Below are positions 56,881 to 64,000 of a stretch of DNA of 64,000 nucleotides, in pieces. The notes under the pieces were generated by a model. The model was not told the DNA's origin. It saw only the letters and a program-made list of their open reading frames with translations, and searched no databases. The position numbers were made by a program, and so were the translations under genes. Positions within the stretch are counted from its first letter, which is position 1. Each line of letters starts with the position of its first letter. The DNA is from Leptothrix cholodnii SP-6 (GTDB lineage Bacteria; Pseudomonadota; Gammaproteobacteria; Burkholderiales; Burkholderiaceae_C): NCBI RefSeq assembly GCF_000019785.1, contig NC_010524.1, forward strand, positions 2,232,001 to 2,296,000, in the 5' to 3' direction.

Positions 56881-58779
56881 TCAGACCGCAGGACCCGTCA
56901 CGCCATCGACGCCGCAATCCCAGCAACCCGTCACATCGGCTGCGTTCCGCAGCCCCTCGGCATACACCGCAACACCCAAGCCGTGCAGAACCGAAACGAT
57001 GCCCCTGAGCAGCGACTGGCGCGCCGGATGCGAGGCAATGTCTTGGCTGAGCGTCTGGGAGAGCTTGATGTAATCGAGGCCGGCCTCGAAAACCGCATGG
57101 CTGGTGGCCATGCGTTCACCGACATGCTCGATGCCGACGTGCACGCCCATCGGCCGCAAGCGGCTGCACAGTTCGGTCAGTTCGCTGGCATGGCGCGCCA
57201 GGACCGAGGCATCGACCTCCACCCACAGCAGCCGCGTGGCGTGCGTGTCGTCCTTCAGGCGAGCCACGACGCGAGACAGGAACATCGGGTCGCACAGCGA
57301 ACGCGGCGACAGGTTGATGCAGCGCGGCTTCTGATCCAGCGCGATGGCGCGCATCGCCAGGTCGATGGCGCAGGCGTCGATGTCCGACGTCAGGCCGGTG
57401 CGCATGGCATGCGGCAGCCAGGTGGCGGCCACCTGGTAGTCGTCGCCCGCCTTCATCTGCAGTCGCAGGGGGCTTTCGGTGTGGATGCGCCGGCCGCTGC
57501 GATCCACGACCGCGAAATGCCCCAAGCGCACCCGTCCGTGCCGGAGCGCCTCGCGAATGGACTGGCGCCACACGACCTCGCCACCGGCTTGCGCCAGCAG
57601 GTCGGCCTGCTCGACGAGTTCGATCGAGAAGTCGCCCCGCGCCTCGGCACACGCCAGGCCGGCATCGGCTCGCGACATCAGGGCGGCGACGGTGTCGGCC
57701 TGCTGCAATCGCACGGCCGACATCACCGAAGCCGCGCCCGGATAGGCCGCCAGACCGGTGCGCACCTTGTCCATCAGGATGCCCGCGGCATCGCTGGACG
57801 CGCCGTCATGGCCGAACAGGATCGCAAAATCGCTGCCGTTGAGCCGCCCCACCACGCGCGGCACACTGTCGCCGGCGGGCTCCTCGAGGCTGCGCGCCAG
57901 CGATTGCAGCATCGCGTCGGTCGCAAGATGCCCCTGTTTCAGATTCAGTTCGGCCAGTCCCAGGACGCGAATCAGGATCAGTTGCCCGTCAACCGGCAAG
58001 TCCTCGTGCGTCAACTGCGCATGCAGGCAAGACATGAAATGCGCCCGGTGCGACACACCGGTCAGCGCATCGCCGTTGGCGCGCTGGCGCAACTCGTCGA
58101 CCTGCGCCGCCTGCTCGTTGAATTGCAGCCGCACGCGATCGACCATCTGATTCATCGCTCGCGACACATCGCGCAACTCGGGCGTCGCCGGCTCGACGAT
58201 GGTCATGTAACGACGCTGACTCAGCGCCTGTGCCTGCGCAACCGCCTCGTCGAGCGGTCGACGCAGTCGGTTCACAGCCAGATGCGCGACCAGCGCGGCA
58301 ACCGCGCCGACCATCAACATCCAGAGCGTGTTGGTCCAGGCACCCGTCCACAGTTCGGCATAGGCGAAGCTTGGCTGGCTGATCACCTCGAGGCTGCCCA
58401 GCGCGGCCCAGCCCGCCGACACCTGTGCCACGCCGGGGACCGACTCGATCTCGATCAGGCGCGTGAACCAGCGCGGCGCGCCGGCCTCGACGGGGGCAGC
58501 CTCACGGCCGATCAGCACCGCGCCGCGTTCGTCCTTCAACCGGATCGACCGGTAATGTCCGATGTCGAACTGCGCCGAGATCGCCAGTTCGATCAAGGCG
58601 ATATCCCCACCCTGTTGCGACAAGGTCAATGCGAGCGACTGCGCGTTGTCGCTGTTTTTCAAGGCCAATTGCGTCTGGAGATAACCGCGCGCGGTCCAGA
58701 TCGACGAGGCGATGCTGCCAACGAGGGCAAAAATGATGATGCCCAGAACTAACAGCCAGACTTGTCGTATCAGCGACAT
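56881..58779 (-). CDS. lapD: LapD-type c-di-GMP receptor (HAMP, degenerate GGDEF and EAL)
   Basis: LapD binds c-di-GMP in the cytoplasm and sequesters the protease LapG in the periplasm, keeping the adhesin on the surface. The 632-residue protein has a membrane helix (~6-28), a periplasmic LapD/MoxY-type domain (~30-150, with QFDIGHYRSIRLKDERG), a second helix (~153-172), a HAMP, and two non-catalytic domains. The GGDEF site reads NGSDF and the EAL site ESP. This loss of both catalytic motifs is what a receptor shows. It lies 26 bases downstream of lapG and is convergent with the adhesin (10 bases between stops). Confidence 0.93.
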   Translation of the reverse strand: MSLIRQVWLLVLGIIIFALVGSIASSIWTARGYLQTQLALKNSDNAQSLALTLSQQGGDIALIELAISAQFDIGHYRSIRLKDERGAVLIGREAAPVEAGAPRWFTRLIEIESVPGVAQVSAGWAALGSLEVISQPSFAYAELWTGAWTNTLWMLMVGAVAALVAHLAVNRLRRPLDEAVAQAQALSQRRYMTIVEPATPELRDVSRAMNQMVDRVRLQFNEQAAQVDELRQRANGDALTGVSHRAHFMSCLHAQLTHEDLPVDGQLILIRVLGLAELNLKQGHLATDAMLQSLARSLEEPAGDSVPRVVGRLNGSDFAILFGHDGASSDAAGILMDKVRTGLAAYPGAASVMSAVRLQQADTVAALMSRADAGLACAEARGDFSIELVEQADLLAQAGGEVVWRQSIREALRHGRVRLGHFAVVDRSGRRIHTESPLRLQMKAGDDYQVAATWLPHAMRTGLTSDIDACAIDLAMRAIALDQKPRCINLSPRSLCDPMFLSRVVARLKDDTHATRLLWVEVDASVLARHASELTELCSRLRPMGVHVGIEHVGERMATSHAVFEAGLDYIKLSQTLSQDIASHPARQSLLRGIVSVLHGLGVAVYAEGLRNAADVTGCWDCGVDGVTGPAV

Positions 58780-58804
58780 TGCGCAGCCCTCGTGTTACTT
58801 TTAT

Positions 58805-59542
58805 TCACATGAATCCTTGTTCCCTGGCTCGCGCCAACAAATCTCGCCAACGAGACAGGCGCGATACCGGGTCGCCCGCTCCAGGCCCCTGAGTGCCGGA
58901 CCAGAGGCCTTCGGTATTGAAACTGAAAACAGGCAGCAGGTCGGGGCGACGCGATGCCGGCCGAATCTCGCCGATCAGATTGTCCAGAATCAACGGATCG
59001 GCGTTGCCGCTGGCGCCATAGTAGGCCAGCACCATGTGAGCCTGCTGAGCCGCGCCGGACACGCCGGCCAGCGTCGCCTTTACATACACCAGTCGCATGC
59101 GGGCCGGATTGACTCCTGCAGCCACCAGACTGAAGTATTTCGCGATCGCGTAGTCCTCGCAATCGCCCTCGCCGCGCCCGATCATCTCGAGCGGCGTGGC
59201 CCAGTAGTCGATCTGGCCCCACACCTCGATGTCGTCGCGGAAAACCACGCGACGATTGAAGAACTGGTTCAGCGCCTGCAGACGCGCCTCATCGTCGAGG
59301 TGCGAGGCCGCCGCGACCGCGTCGAGCAGTGCGCGCATCGATTCCTGTTGGGCCGCGCCTTGGCGGTAGCTGGCCAGCCGTATCCGATCCGCGTCCCAGG
59401 CCGTCGAATTCATGGTGGTGCTGCCGAGCAGCACAAACACCACAAGCGTCGCGAACGCTTGCTGAAAAATCCTGAACAACGCGACACAGATCACGGTCAG
59501 CGATCTGCAGGCGTTGCTCAATAACAGCATGTAGGACGACAT
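58805..59542 (-). CDS. lapG: LapG-type periplasmic cysteine protease
   Basis: LapG cuts the retention module from the adhesin when c-di-GMP is low. The 245-residue transglutaminase-like protease has the triad Cys128 (GEGDCEDYAIAKYFSL), His169 (AHMVLAYY) and Asp187 (ILDNLIGEI). Acidic residues near the Cys (GEGDCED, EVWGQIDYW) match the calcium-binding LapG group. An N-terminal hydrophobic segment (FATLVVFVLLGSTT) should export it. ATG 59542 or the Met at residue 5 may start it. It heads a lapG-lapD pair. Confidence 0.92.
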   Translation of the reverse strand: MSSYMLLLSNACRSLTVICVALFRIFQQAFATLVVFVLLGSTTMNSTAWDADRIRLASYRQGAAQQESMRALLDAVAAASHLDDEARLQALNQFFNRRVVFRDDIEVWGQIDYWATPLEMIGRGEGDCEDYAIAKYFSLVAAGVNPARMRLVYVKATLAGVSGAAQQAHMVLAYYGASGNADPLILDNLIGEIRPASRRPDLLPVFSFNTEGLWSGTQGPGAGDPVSRLSRWRDLLARAREQGFM

Positions 59543-59589
59543 CGTCTGGATATCGACGAGTCAGATCACCACTTGAGGAGGAATGAAAG

Positions 59590-59676
59590 ATGGCATCGCA
59601 AACACTCGACTCGCAAGCGATCGACAAATCTGGCCTTGCTTGCCGGGATGCCTGCGCATGTGAAATACTTGAATGA
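59590..59676 (+). CDS. Candidate 28-residue Cys-containing small protein upstream of the TolC-type gene
   Basis: A short frame preceded by one of the best ribosome-binding sites in the window: GAGGAGG eight bases before ATG 59590. The product is polar with cysteines at positions 18, 22 and 24 (CRDACAC) near its end. It lies in the 238-base gap between lapG and the TolC-type gene, on the same strand as the latter and 104 bases before it. It could be a leader peptide or a real small protein. A second ATG at 59583 in another frame is too near the ribosome-binding site. No homology was tested. Confidence 0.35.
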   Translation: MASQTLDSQAIDKSGLACRDACACEILE

Positions 59677-59780
59677 ATTAAGTCTATGAATCGCGACATT
59701 TCAGCGTTTCAAACATCTGTCTTTCGAGGCGTTGCCGTCTCGGCGGTGGCGACAGGCAGCAAGCAAGGATTTACACCAAA

Positions 59781-61682
59781 ATGAAACACATCAACCCCCA
59801 TGTCGTCGGGCTGATCGCCTTGGCTTGCCACTTGGCAATCATGCCTGCTAGCGCGGTGGCACAGGTCACCGATCCGCTCAAGGATGCGGCGCAACGAGCG
59901 ATTTCCACCAATCCAGAGGTCACGGCCCGTCTCAATGCGTTCCGCGCTGCGGTCGACGAGGTCGATGTGGCCAGGGGCGGTTTCCTGCCTCGTGTCGATC
60001 TGTCCGCGGAAGCGTCACGGACCCGTGATCGGATCGAGAACGGTCGCACGCCGGCCAGCCAGTCCATGAACAGCACGGGCATCGCGTTGACGGCCACCCA
60101 GTTGCTGTGGGACGGCATGGGCACGCGCAGCCAGGTTCAGCGACTTGACCACGCTCGCCTGGTGCGGTATTTCGAGTTCATCGAAAGCAGCGAGCAGGCC
60201 GCCCTCGAAAGCACGCGTGCCTACGCCGACGTGGCGCGCGCGCGTCGCATGGTGAAACTCGCCGAGGACAACTACGTGCAGCACCGGCAGGTGTTCGACC
60301 AGATCCAGTCGCGTGTCAAGGCAGGCGTCGGTCGAGGGGTCGACCTCGAGCAGGTCGGCGCACGACTGGCCTTGGCCGAATCCAATCTGGCGACCGAGTC
60401 GTCGAATCTGCATGACGTCACCGAACGGTATCGGCGCATCGTCGGTACGGTTCCGCCCAGCCAACTGCCCTTGACCGCCAATCTGGATCGCGGTCTGCCG
60501 GCGTCTGCCGCCACGGCGCTCGATCAGACCGCCAAGCGCAATGCGATGGTCGCGGCTGCGGTCGAGAACGTCCGCTCGGCACAATCGCAGAGCAAGGAAC
60601 GCGACAGCGCCTTCCAGCCCCGCGTCGAGGCGCGGCTGCGCAGTGGCGCAGGCAACAACCTCGACGGCGTTGCCGATCAGAAGCGCGAAACCAGCGCTGG
60701 CGTTTTCCTGAACTGGAACCTCTACAACGGCGGGTCGGATCAGGCGCGTGTGCGTCAATATGCCAACCTGCTCAACCAGGCTGGCGACGCCCGCGACAAG
60801 GCCTGCCGGGACGCGCGTCAGACCTCGGCCATCGCCTACAACGATGTCCGCATGCTGACCGAGCAGATCTCGTATCTGGATCGCAATGTGTTGTCGAGCG
60901 AAAAGGCCCGGGACGCCTATCGCCAGCAGTTCGACATCGGTCAGCGCAGCCTGCTTGACGTGCTCAATGCCGAAAACGAGCTCTACGCAGCCCGTCGCGC
61001 CCTGACCGCCGCCGAGCACGACCTGGTCGTGGCCAAGGCGCGCAGCCACGCGGCCTCCAGCAGCCTGGTGGCCGCCCTGGGCCTCACGCGTGCGGGCAAC
61101 GCCGCCGACGAACCGGATGATGGTCGTTACTGGCAAGCCGGCGATGACGCGGCACAGCGGTGCCCGCTGAGCGCCACCGAACTCGCTCTGCTGACGAAGT
61201 CGGATCTGGATGCCCGTGCCCGGCAGGACCAGGGCGCCACGGCTTCACTGGCCGCACCGGTGCCTGCGTCGTCGATCGCCGTGCCGGCTGCCAACGGAGC
61301 CGCTCTTGCTGCTGCCGCCCAGAAGTCGCCGCGGCCTGATCCGCCGATTTCGTCGCCGGTGTCGCAGCGTCTGCTCGACTGGGTGGCGGCATGGTCGACC
61401 AAGGACGTGACGCGCTACGTCAGCTTCTACGACGCCAGCTTCAAGCCGGCCGGCGTGTCGCGCAACACCTGGTTCGCCAATCGCACCAAGCTGCTCAAGA
61501 AGGACGGGCCGATCGAACTGAAGATCAGCAACGTACAGCGCCGTTCGGTGTCGCCCACGGTGGTTGAAACCCGCTTCGAGCAAACCTATGCGTCGAAGGG
61601 TTTCAAGGACAAGACCCAGAAGGTGCTGACCTGGAAACGCGTCGGAACCGAGTGGTACATCGTCAAGGAAAGCAACCGCTGA
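59781..61682 (+). CDS. TolC-family outer-membrane channel (LapE-type) with C-terminal NTF2/Cds6-like domain
   Basis: The 633-residue protein starts with a signal peptide (VVGLIALACHLAIMPASAVAQ). Two outer-membrane-efflux-protein repeats follow (~30-440), with coiled-coil segments (YVQHRQVFDQIQSRVKAGVGR; RQQFDIGQRSLLDVLNAENELYAARR). This is the type I secretion channel expected for the adhesin. After an Ala/Pro-rich linker (~450-525) a ~105-residue domain is appended: LLDWVAAWSTKDVTRYVSFY, then WKRVGTEWYIVKESNR. This pattern matches NTF2-like domains found at the end of some L,D-transpeptidase-related proteins (Cds6-like). Ordinary TolC proteins lack it. AAGGA precedes the ATG. Confidence 0.9.
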   Translation: MKHINPHVVGLIALACHLAIMPASAVAQVTDPLKDAAQRAISTNPEVTARLNAFRAAVDEVDVARGGFLPRVDLSAEASRTRDRIENGRTPASQSMNSTGIALTATQLLWDGMGTRSQVQRLDHARLVRYFEFIESSEQAALESTRAYADVARARRMVKLAEDNYVQHRQVFDQIQSRVKAGVGRGVDLEQVGARLALAESNLATESSNLHDVTERYRRIVGTVPPSQLPLTANLDRGLPASAATALDQTAKRNAMVAAAVENVRSAQSQSKERDSAFQPRVEARLRSGAGNNLDGVADQKRETSAGVFLNWNLYNGGSDQARVRQYANLLNQAGDARDKACRDARQTSAIAYNDVRMLTEQISYLDRNVLSSEKARDAYRQQFDIGQRSLLDVLNAENELYAARRALTAAEHDLVVAKARSHAASSSLVAALGLTRAGNAADEPDDGRYWQAGDDAAQRCPLSATELALLTKSDLDARARQDQGATASLAAPVPASSIAVPAANGAALAAAAQKSPRPDPPISSPVSQRLLDWVAAWSTKDVTRYVSFYDASFKPAGVSRNTWFANRTKLLKKDGPIELKISNVQRRSVSPTVVETRFEQTYASKGFKDKTQKVLTWKRVGTEWYIVKESNR

Positions 61683-61689
61683 CCCGCCG

Positions 61690-61711
61690 CCGCGGCCTTG
61701 CCGCGGTTTTT
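61690..61711 (+). terminator. Rho-independent terminator after the TolC-type gene
   Basis: CCGCGG-CCTTG-CCGCGG forms a 6-bp stem followed directly by TTTTT. It starts eight bases after the stop codon and just reaches the stop of the convergent arginase gene. Confidence 0.8.
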
Positions 61712-62636
61712 ACTTGCGCATCAAGGTGCTCTTGCCGAACAGGCTTTCGATCAGATCGACCGCCAGTTCGGCCGTCTTGTTGCGCAGATCAAATGCCGGA
61801 TTGAGTTCGACGACGTCCAGCGATGCCAGGCGCCCGGTGTCGGCAATCATCTCCATGCACAACTGAGCCTCGCGGTAGGTCGGCCCCCCCGGCACCGTGG
61901 TGGCGACGCCCGGGGCGATGTCGGGATCCAGAAAGTCGACGTCGAAACTGACGTGCAGATGGGTCTTGTCATCCAGCGTGGCCAGCGCCAGTTCCATCGC
62001 GTGGCGCATGCCCATCTCGTCGATGTAGCGCATGTCGAACACTTCGAGGTCCTGCTGGTGGACGAAGCGCTTCTCACCTGCGTCGACGCTGCGGATCCCG
62101 ACCTGACGGATCACCTTGGGTGAGATCGCCGGCACCACGTCGCCGATGTTGACCAGTTCGGCCGGGCCGTGTCCGCACAGGCAGGCCACCGGCATGCCGT
62201 GGATGTTGCCGCTCGGGGTGATCGCACTGGTGTTGAAGTCGGCGTGGGCGTCGAGCCACAGCACACGCAGCTTGAGGCCTTGCGCACGGCAGTGCCGCGC
62301 AACGGCGCTGACAGAGCCGATCCCCAGGCAATGATCGCCGCCCAGCATGATCGGCAGGTGGCCACGCGCCAGGCTGGCGTACACGGCCTCGTGCACCTGC
62401 CTGTTCCAGTGAGCCACCTCGGCCAGGTGGCGATAGCCGTCGACCGGCGGCAACCAGGGGTTGCTCGGGCCGCTGAGGTTGCCGAGGTCGTGGACGTCGA
62501 TCGCGTGGGCTTGAAGACGCTCCTTCAGCCCGGCCACCCGCAGCGCTTCCGGCCCCATCGAGGCGCCCCTCGCAGAGGCACCGACGTCGGTCGGGGCACC
62601 GATCAGGTCGACACTTCGAGACGGTGCGCTCGTCAT
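61710..62636 (-). CDS. rocF: Arginase
   Basis: A 308-residue ureohydrolase converting arginine to ornithine and urea. Manganese ligands are all visible: His102 (GGDHCLG), Asp129, His131 and Asp133 (LDAHADFN), Asp232 and Asp234 (SFDVDFLDP). The segment NTSAITPSGNIHGMP is typical of true arginases rather than agmatinases. The start overlaps the stop of the upstream LOG-family gene by one base. RocF is inferred from motif pattern; no other arginine-catabolic genes are adjacent. Confidence 0.93.
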   Translation of the reverse strand: MTSAPSRSVDLIGAPTDVGASARGASMGPEALRVAGLKERLQAHAIDVHDLGNLSGPSNPWLPPVDGYRHLAEVAHWNRQVHEAVYASLARGHLPIMLGGDHCLGIGSVSAVARHCRAQGLKLRVLWLDAHADFNTSAITPSGNIHGMPVACLCGHGPAELVNIGDVVPAISPKVIRQVGIRSVDAGEKRFVHQQDLEVFDMRYIDEMGMRHAMELALATLDDKTHLHVSFDVDFLDPDIAPGVATTVPGGPTYREAQLCMEMIADTGRLASLDVVELNPAFDLRNKTAELAVDLIESLFGKSTLMRK

Positions 62637-63535
62637 CAGATGTCCTCGGCGAAGGGGCCCGTCAGCGTCGCGGGGAGGTCGAAGCCGTAGTGCTCGGCCA
62701 GGCAGTACCAGGCGTCTTCGGCCGTTTCGACGAACTTGAACAACCCGACGTCGGCGGCGTGGATCATGCCGGTTTCGATCAGGAGGTCGAAGTTGATCAG
62801 GCGACTCCAGAACTCGCGCCCGAAAAGCAGGATCGGGCGGGCCCGGGACTTGCCCGTCTGCACCAGCGTCAAGGTTTCGAACAGCTCGTCGAGCGTGCCG
62901 AAGCCGCCTGGGAAACACACCAGCGCGATGCTGCGCATCACGAAGTGCATCTTGCGCAGCGCAAAGTAGTGGAACTGGAAGCACAGCTCGGGCGTGATGT
63001 ACGGATTGGGCTCCTGCTCGTGCGGCAGCACGATGTTCAATCCGATGCTCTTGCCGCCGACTTCGTGGGCTCCCCGGTTGCCGGCCTCCATGATGCCGGG
63101 GCCACCGCCGGTGACCACGTAGATCGGCGTGTCCAGCGTGCACGAGCGCTCGGTCACGATGGCTGCAAAGCGCCGCGCCTCGTCGTAGTAGCGGCTCATC
63201 TGCACCTGCATCTGTGCCGCCCGCACGGCGCGGGCATCGGTGCCGGCCTCCGACAGGCGCTGGGCGGCCACCTCCGGCGGCAGGATGCGCGCGCTGCCGA
63301 AGATCACGATGGTCGACTCGATGCCCAGTTCCTGCTGGATCATCTCGGGCTTGAGCAGCTCGAGTTGCATGCGCACGGGCCGAAGTTCCTCGCGCAGCAG
63401 GAATTCGCTGTCGGTAAACGCCAGGCTGTAGGCGCTGCCCTTGCCGCCGTAGCGAGAAGGAGCAGCCTGGGCCTGAACTTCCTCTTCAGCCGTCGGGAAA
63501 TTGCGATCTGTCAGGGCGGGTTTGGTCTTGTCCAT
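62636..63535 (-). CDS. LOG-family (TIGR00730) Rossmann-fold protein
   Basis: A 299-residue member of the lysine-decarboxylase-like/LOG family, with VVTGGGPGIMEAGNRGA and the hallmark CFPGGFGTLDELFETLTLVQ (PGGxGTxxE). Related proteins are cytokinin riboside 5'-monophosphate phosphoribohydrolases or general nucleotide hydrolases. This is the longer form with an ~80-residue N-terminal extension, whose activity is less clear. ATG 63535 is used (MDKTKPALTDRNF). It is coupled to the arginase gene by an overlap of stop and start. Confidence 0.88.
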   Translation of the reverse strand: MDKTKPALTDRNFPTAEEEVQAQAAPSRYGGKGSAYSLAFTDSEFLLREELRPVRMQLELLKPEMIQQELGIESTIVIFGSARILPPEVAAQRLSEAGTDARAVRAAQMQVQMSRYYDEARRFAAIVTERSCTLDTPIYVVTGGGPGIMEAGNRGAHEVGGKSIGLNIVLPHEQEPNPYITPELCFQFHYFALRKMHFVMRSIALVCFPGGFGTLDELFETLTLVQTGKSRARPILLFGREFWSRLINFDLLIETGMIHAADVGLFKFVETAEDAWYCLAEHYGFDLPATLTGPFAEDI

Positions 63536-63614
63536 GACGCGCAGCATACCCGCTGAGCCGGCGCACAGCCATCATCCGGCGACACCCGTCAGCGGGTCGC
63601 AACCGAGGCTGATT

Positions 63615-64000
63615 TCAAGAATGCCGCGTTGCGCACACCGGGCAATTCGGATCACGGCCGACGCGGATTTCGGTCCATTCCATGTTGCGGGCATCGAGCA
63701 TCTGCAGCCGACCCGCCATCGACACGCCGGTGCGCGCAAGCAGCTTCAGCGCCTCTGCGGCCTGCATGGTGCCGATGATTCCCACCAGCGGCGCAAACAC
63801 GCCCATCGTGGCGCAGCGCACCTCTTCGACAGTCGTCTCGGGCGGAAAGACGCAGGCATAACAAGGATGGGCCGATCCGCGCGCATCCCAGACCGAGATC
63901 TGTCCGTCCAGGCCGATCGCGGCACCTGACACCAGCGGCCTGGCGTGCTGCACGCAGGCCGCATTGACCGCCTGGCGGGTGGCGAAGTTGTCGCTGCAGT
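63615..64000 (-). CDS. moeB: Molybdopterin-synthase adenylyltransferase MoeB/ThiF family, C-terminal part (start beyond the window)
   Basis: The last ~127 residues of a MoeB/ThiF-type E1-like enzyme that adenylates the C-terminus of a sulfur-carrier protein. CSDNFATRQAVNAACV corresponds to the conserved block after the ATP site. Zinc-binding cysteine pairs are HPCYACVF and NCPVCATR. GVFAPLVGIIGTMQAAEALKLL is the usual helix after the crossover loop. MoeB and ThiF are hard to tell apart without the N-terminus; the symbol follows the more common assignment. Confidence 0.85.
   Translation of the reverse strand, partial: CSDNFATRQAVNAACVQHARPLVSGAAIGLDGQISVWDARGSAHPCYACVFPPETTVEEVRCATMGVFAPLVGIIGTMQAAEALKLLARTGVSMAGRLQMLDARNMEWTEIRVGRDPNCPVCATRHS

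Overview
The window is chromosomal DNA of a high-G+C betaproteobacterium, most likely a Burkholderiales member close to Leptothrix, Sphaerotilus or Rubrivivax. This is inferred from a phaCAB polyhydroxyalkanoate operon, a guaB/guaA pair, smpB-ratAB, an ETF-ubiquinone oxidoreductase of the proteobacterial type, and codon use that is almost entirely G or C at third positions. No rRNA, tRNA, insertion sequence, prophage or CRISPR array is visible. Genes are dense and mostly housekeeping, with two surface or biofilm blocks.

Layout: (1) 1-17292, housekeeping: rmuC end, mnmC, rimO, metC, smpB, ratA-ratB, a DUF4124 protein, guaB-MFS-guaA followed by a CLC transporter with the residue signature of fluoride/H+ antiporters, then a leftward run of thioesterase, yceH, SDR and a PAS-GGDEF-EAL protein. 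(2) 17604-19289, ETF-QO. (3) 19478-30829, an E. coli-type cellulose locus in an unusual arrangement: bcsB-bcsZ-bcsC run rightward and meet bcsA-bcsG running leftward. bcsZ carries Asn at the position of the catalytic base. (4) 30924-38667, enoyl-CoA hydratase-like and acyl-CoA synthetase genes, mltB, an ABC-F ATPase, an SOS-box-controlled divergent radical SAM gene, and ohr. (5) 38698-42033, asparaginase and lexA divergent across an SOS box, a small hypothetical gene, and mnmH. (6) 42131-46062, phaC-phaA-phaB on the minus strand. (7) 46214-48518, a small membrane protein, pgeF, maiA and a NUDIX hydrolase. (8) 48641-61682, a complete Lap-type adhesin system: type I secretion ABC transporter and adaptor, a 1428-residue repeat adhesin, LapD, LapG and a TolC-type outer-membrane component with an extra C-terminal domain. 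(9) 61710-64000, arginase, a LOG-family protein and the end of moeB.

The unifying theme is cyclic-di-GMP-controlled attachment. A GGDEF-EAL enzyme, a PilZ-containing BcsA and the degenerate GGDEF-EAL receptor LapD all lie within about 45 kb, so the same second messenger could drive cellulose (probably phosphoethanolamine-modified, through BcsG) and retention of the Lap adhesin. The most distinctive observations are the split bcs locus with its BcsZ Asp-to-Asn change, the adhesin's alternating two-domain repeat with a non-dialanine LapG site, the TolC-NTF2-like fusion, the SOS-box radical SAM gene, and the CLC-F signature without a visible fluoride riboswitch. All functional calls come from reading the translated sequence by eye; no database search was run.
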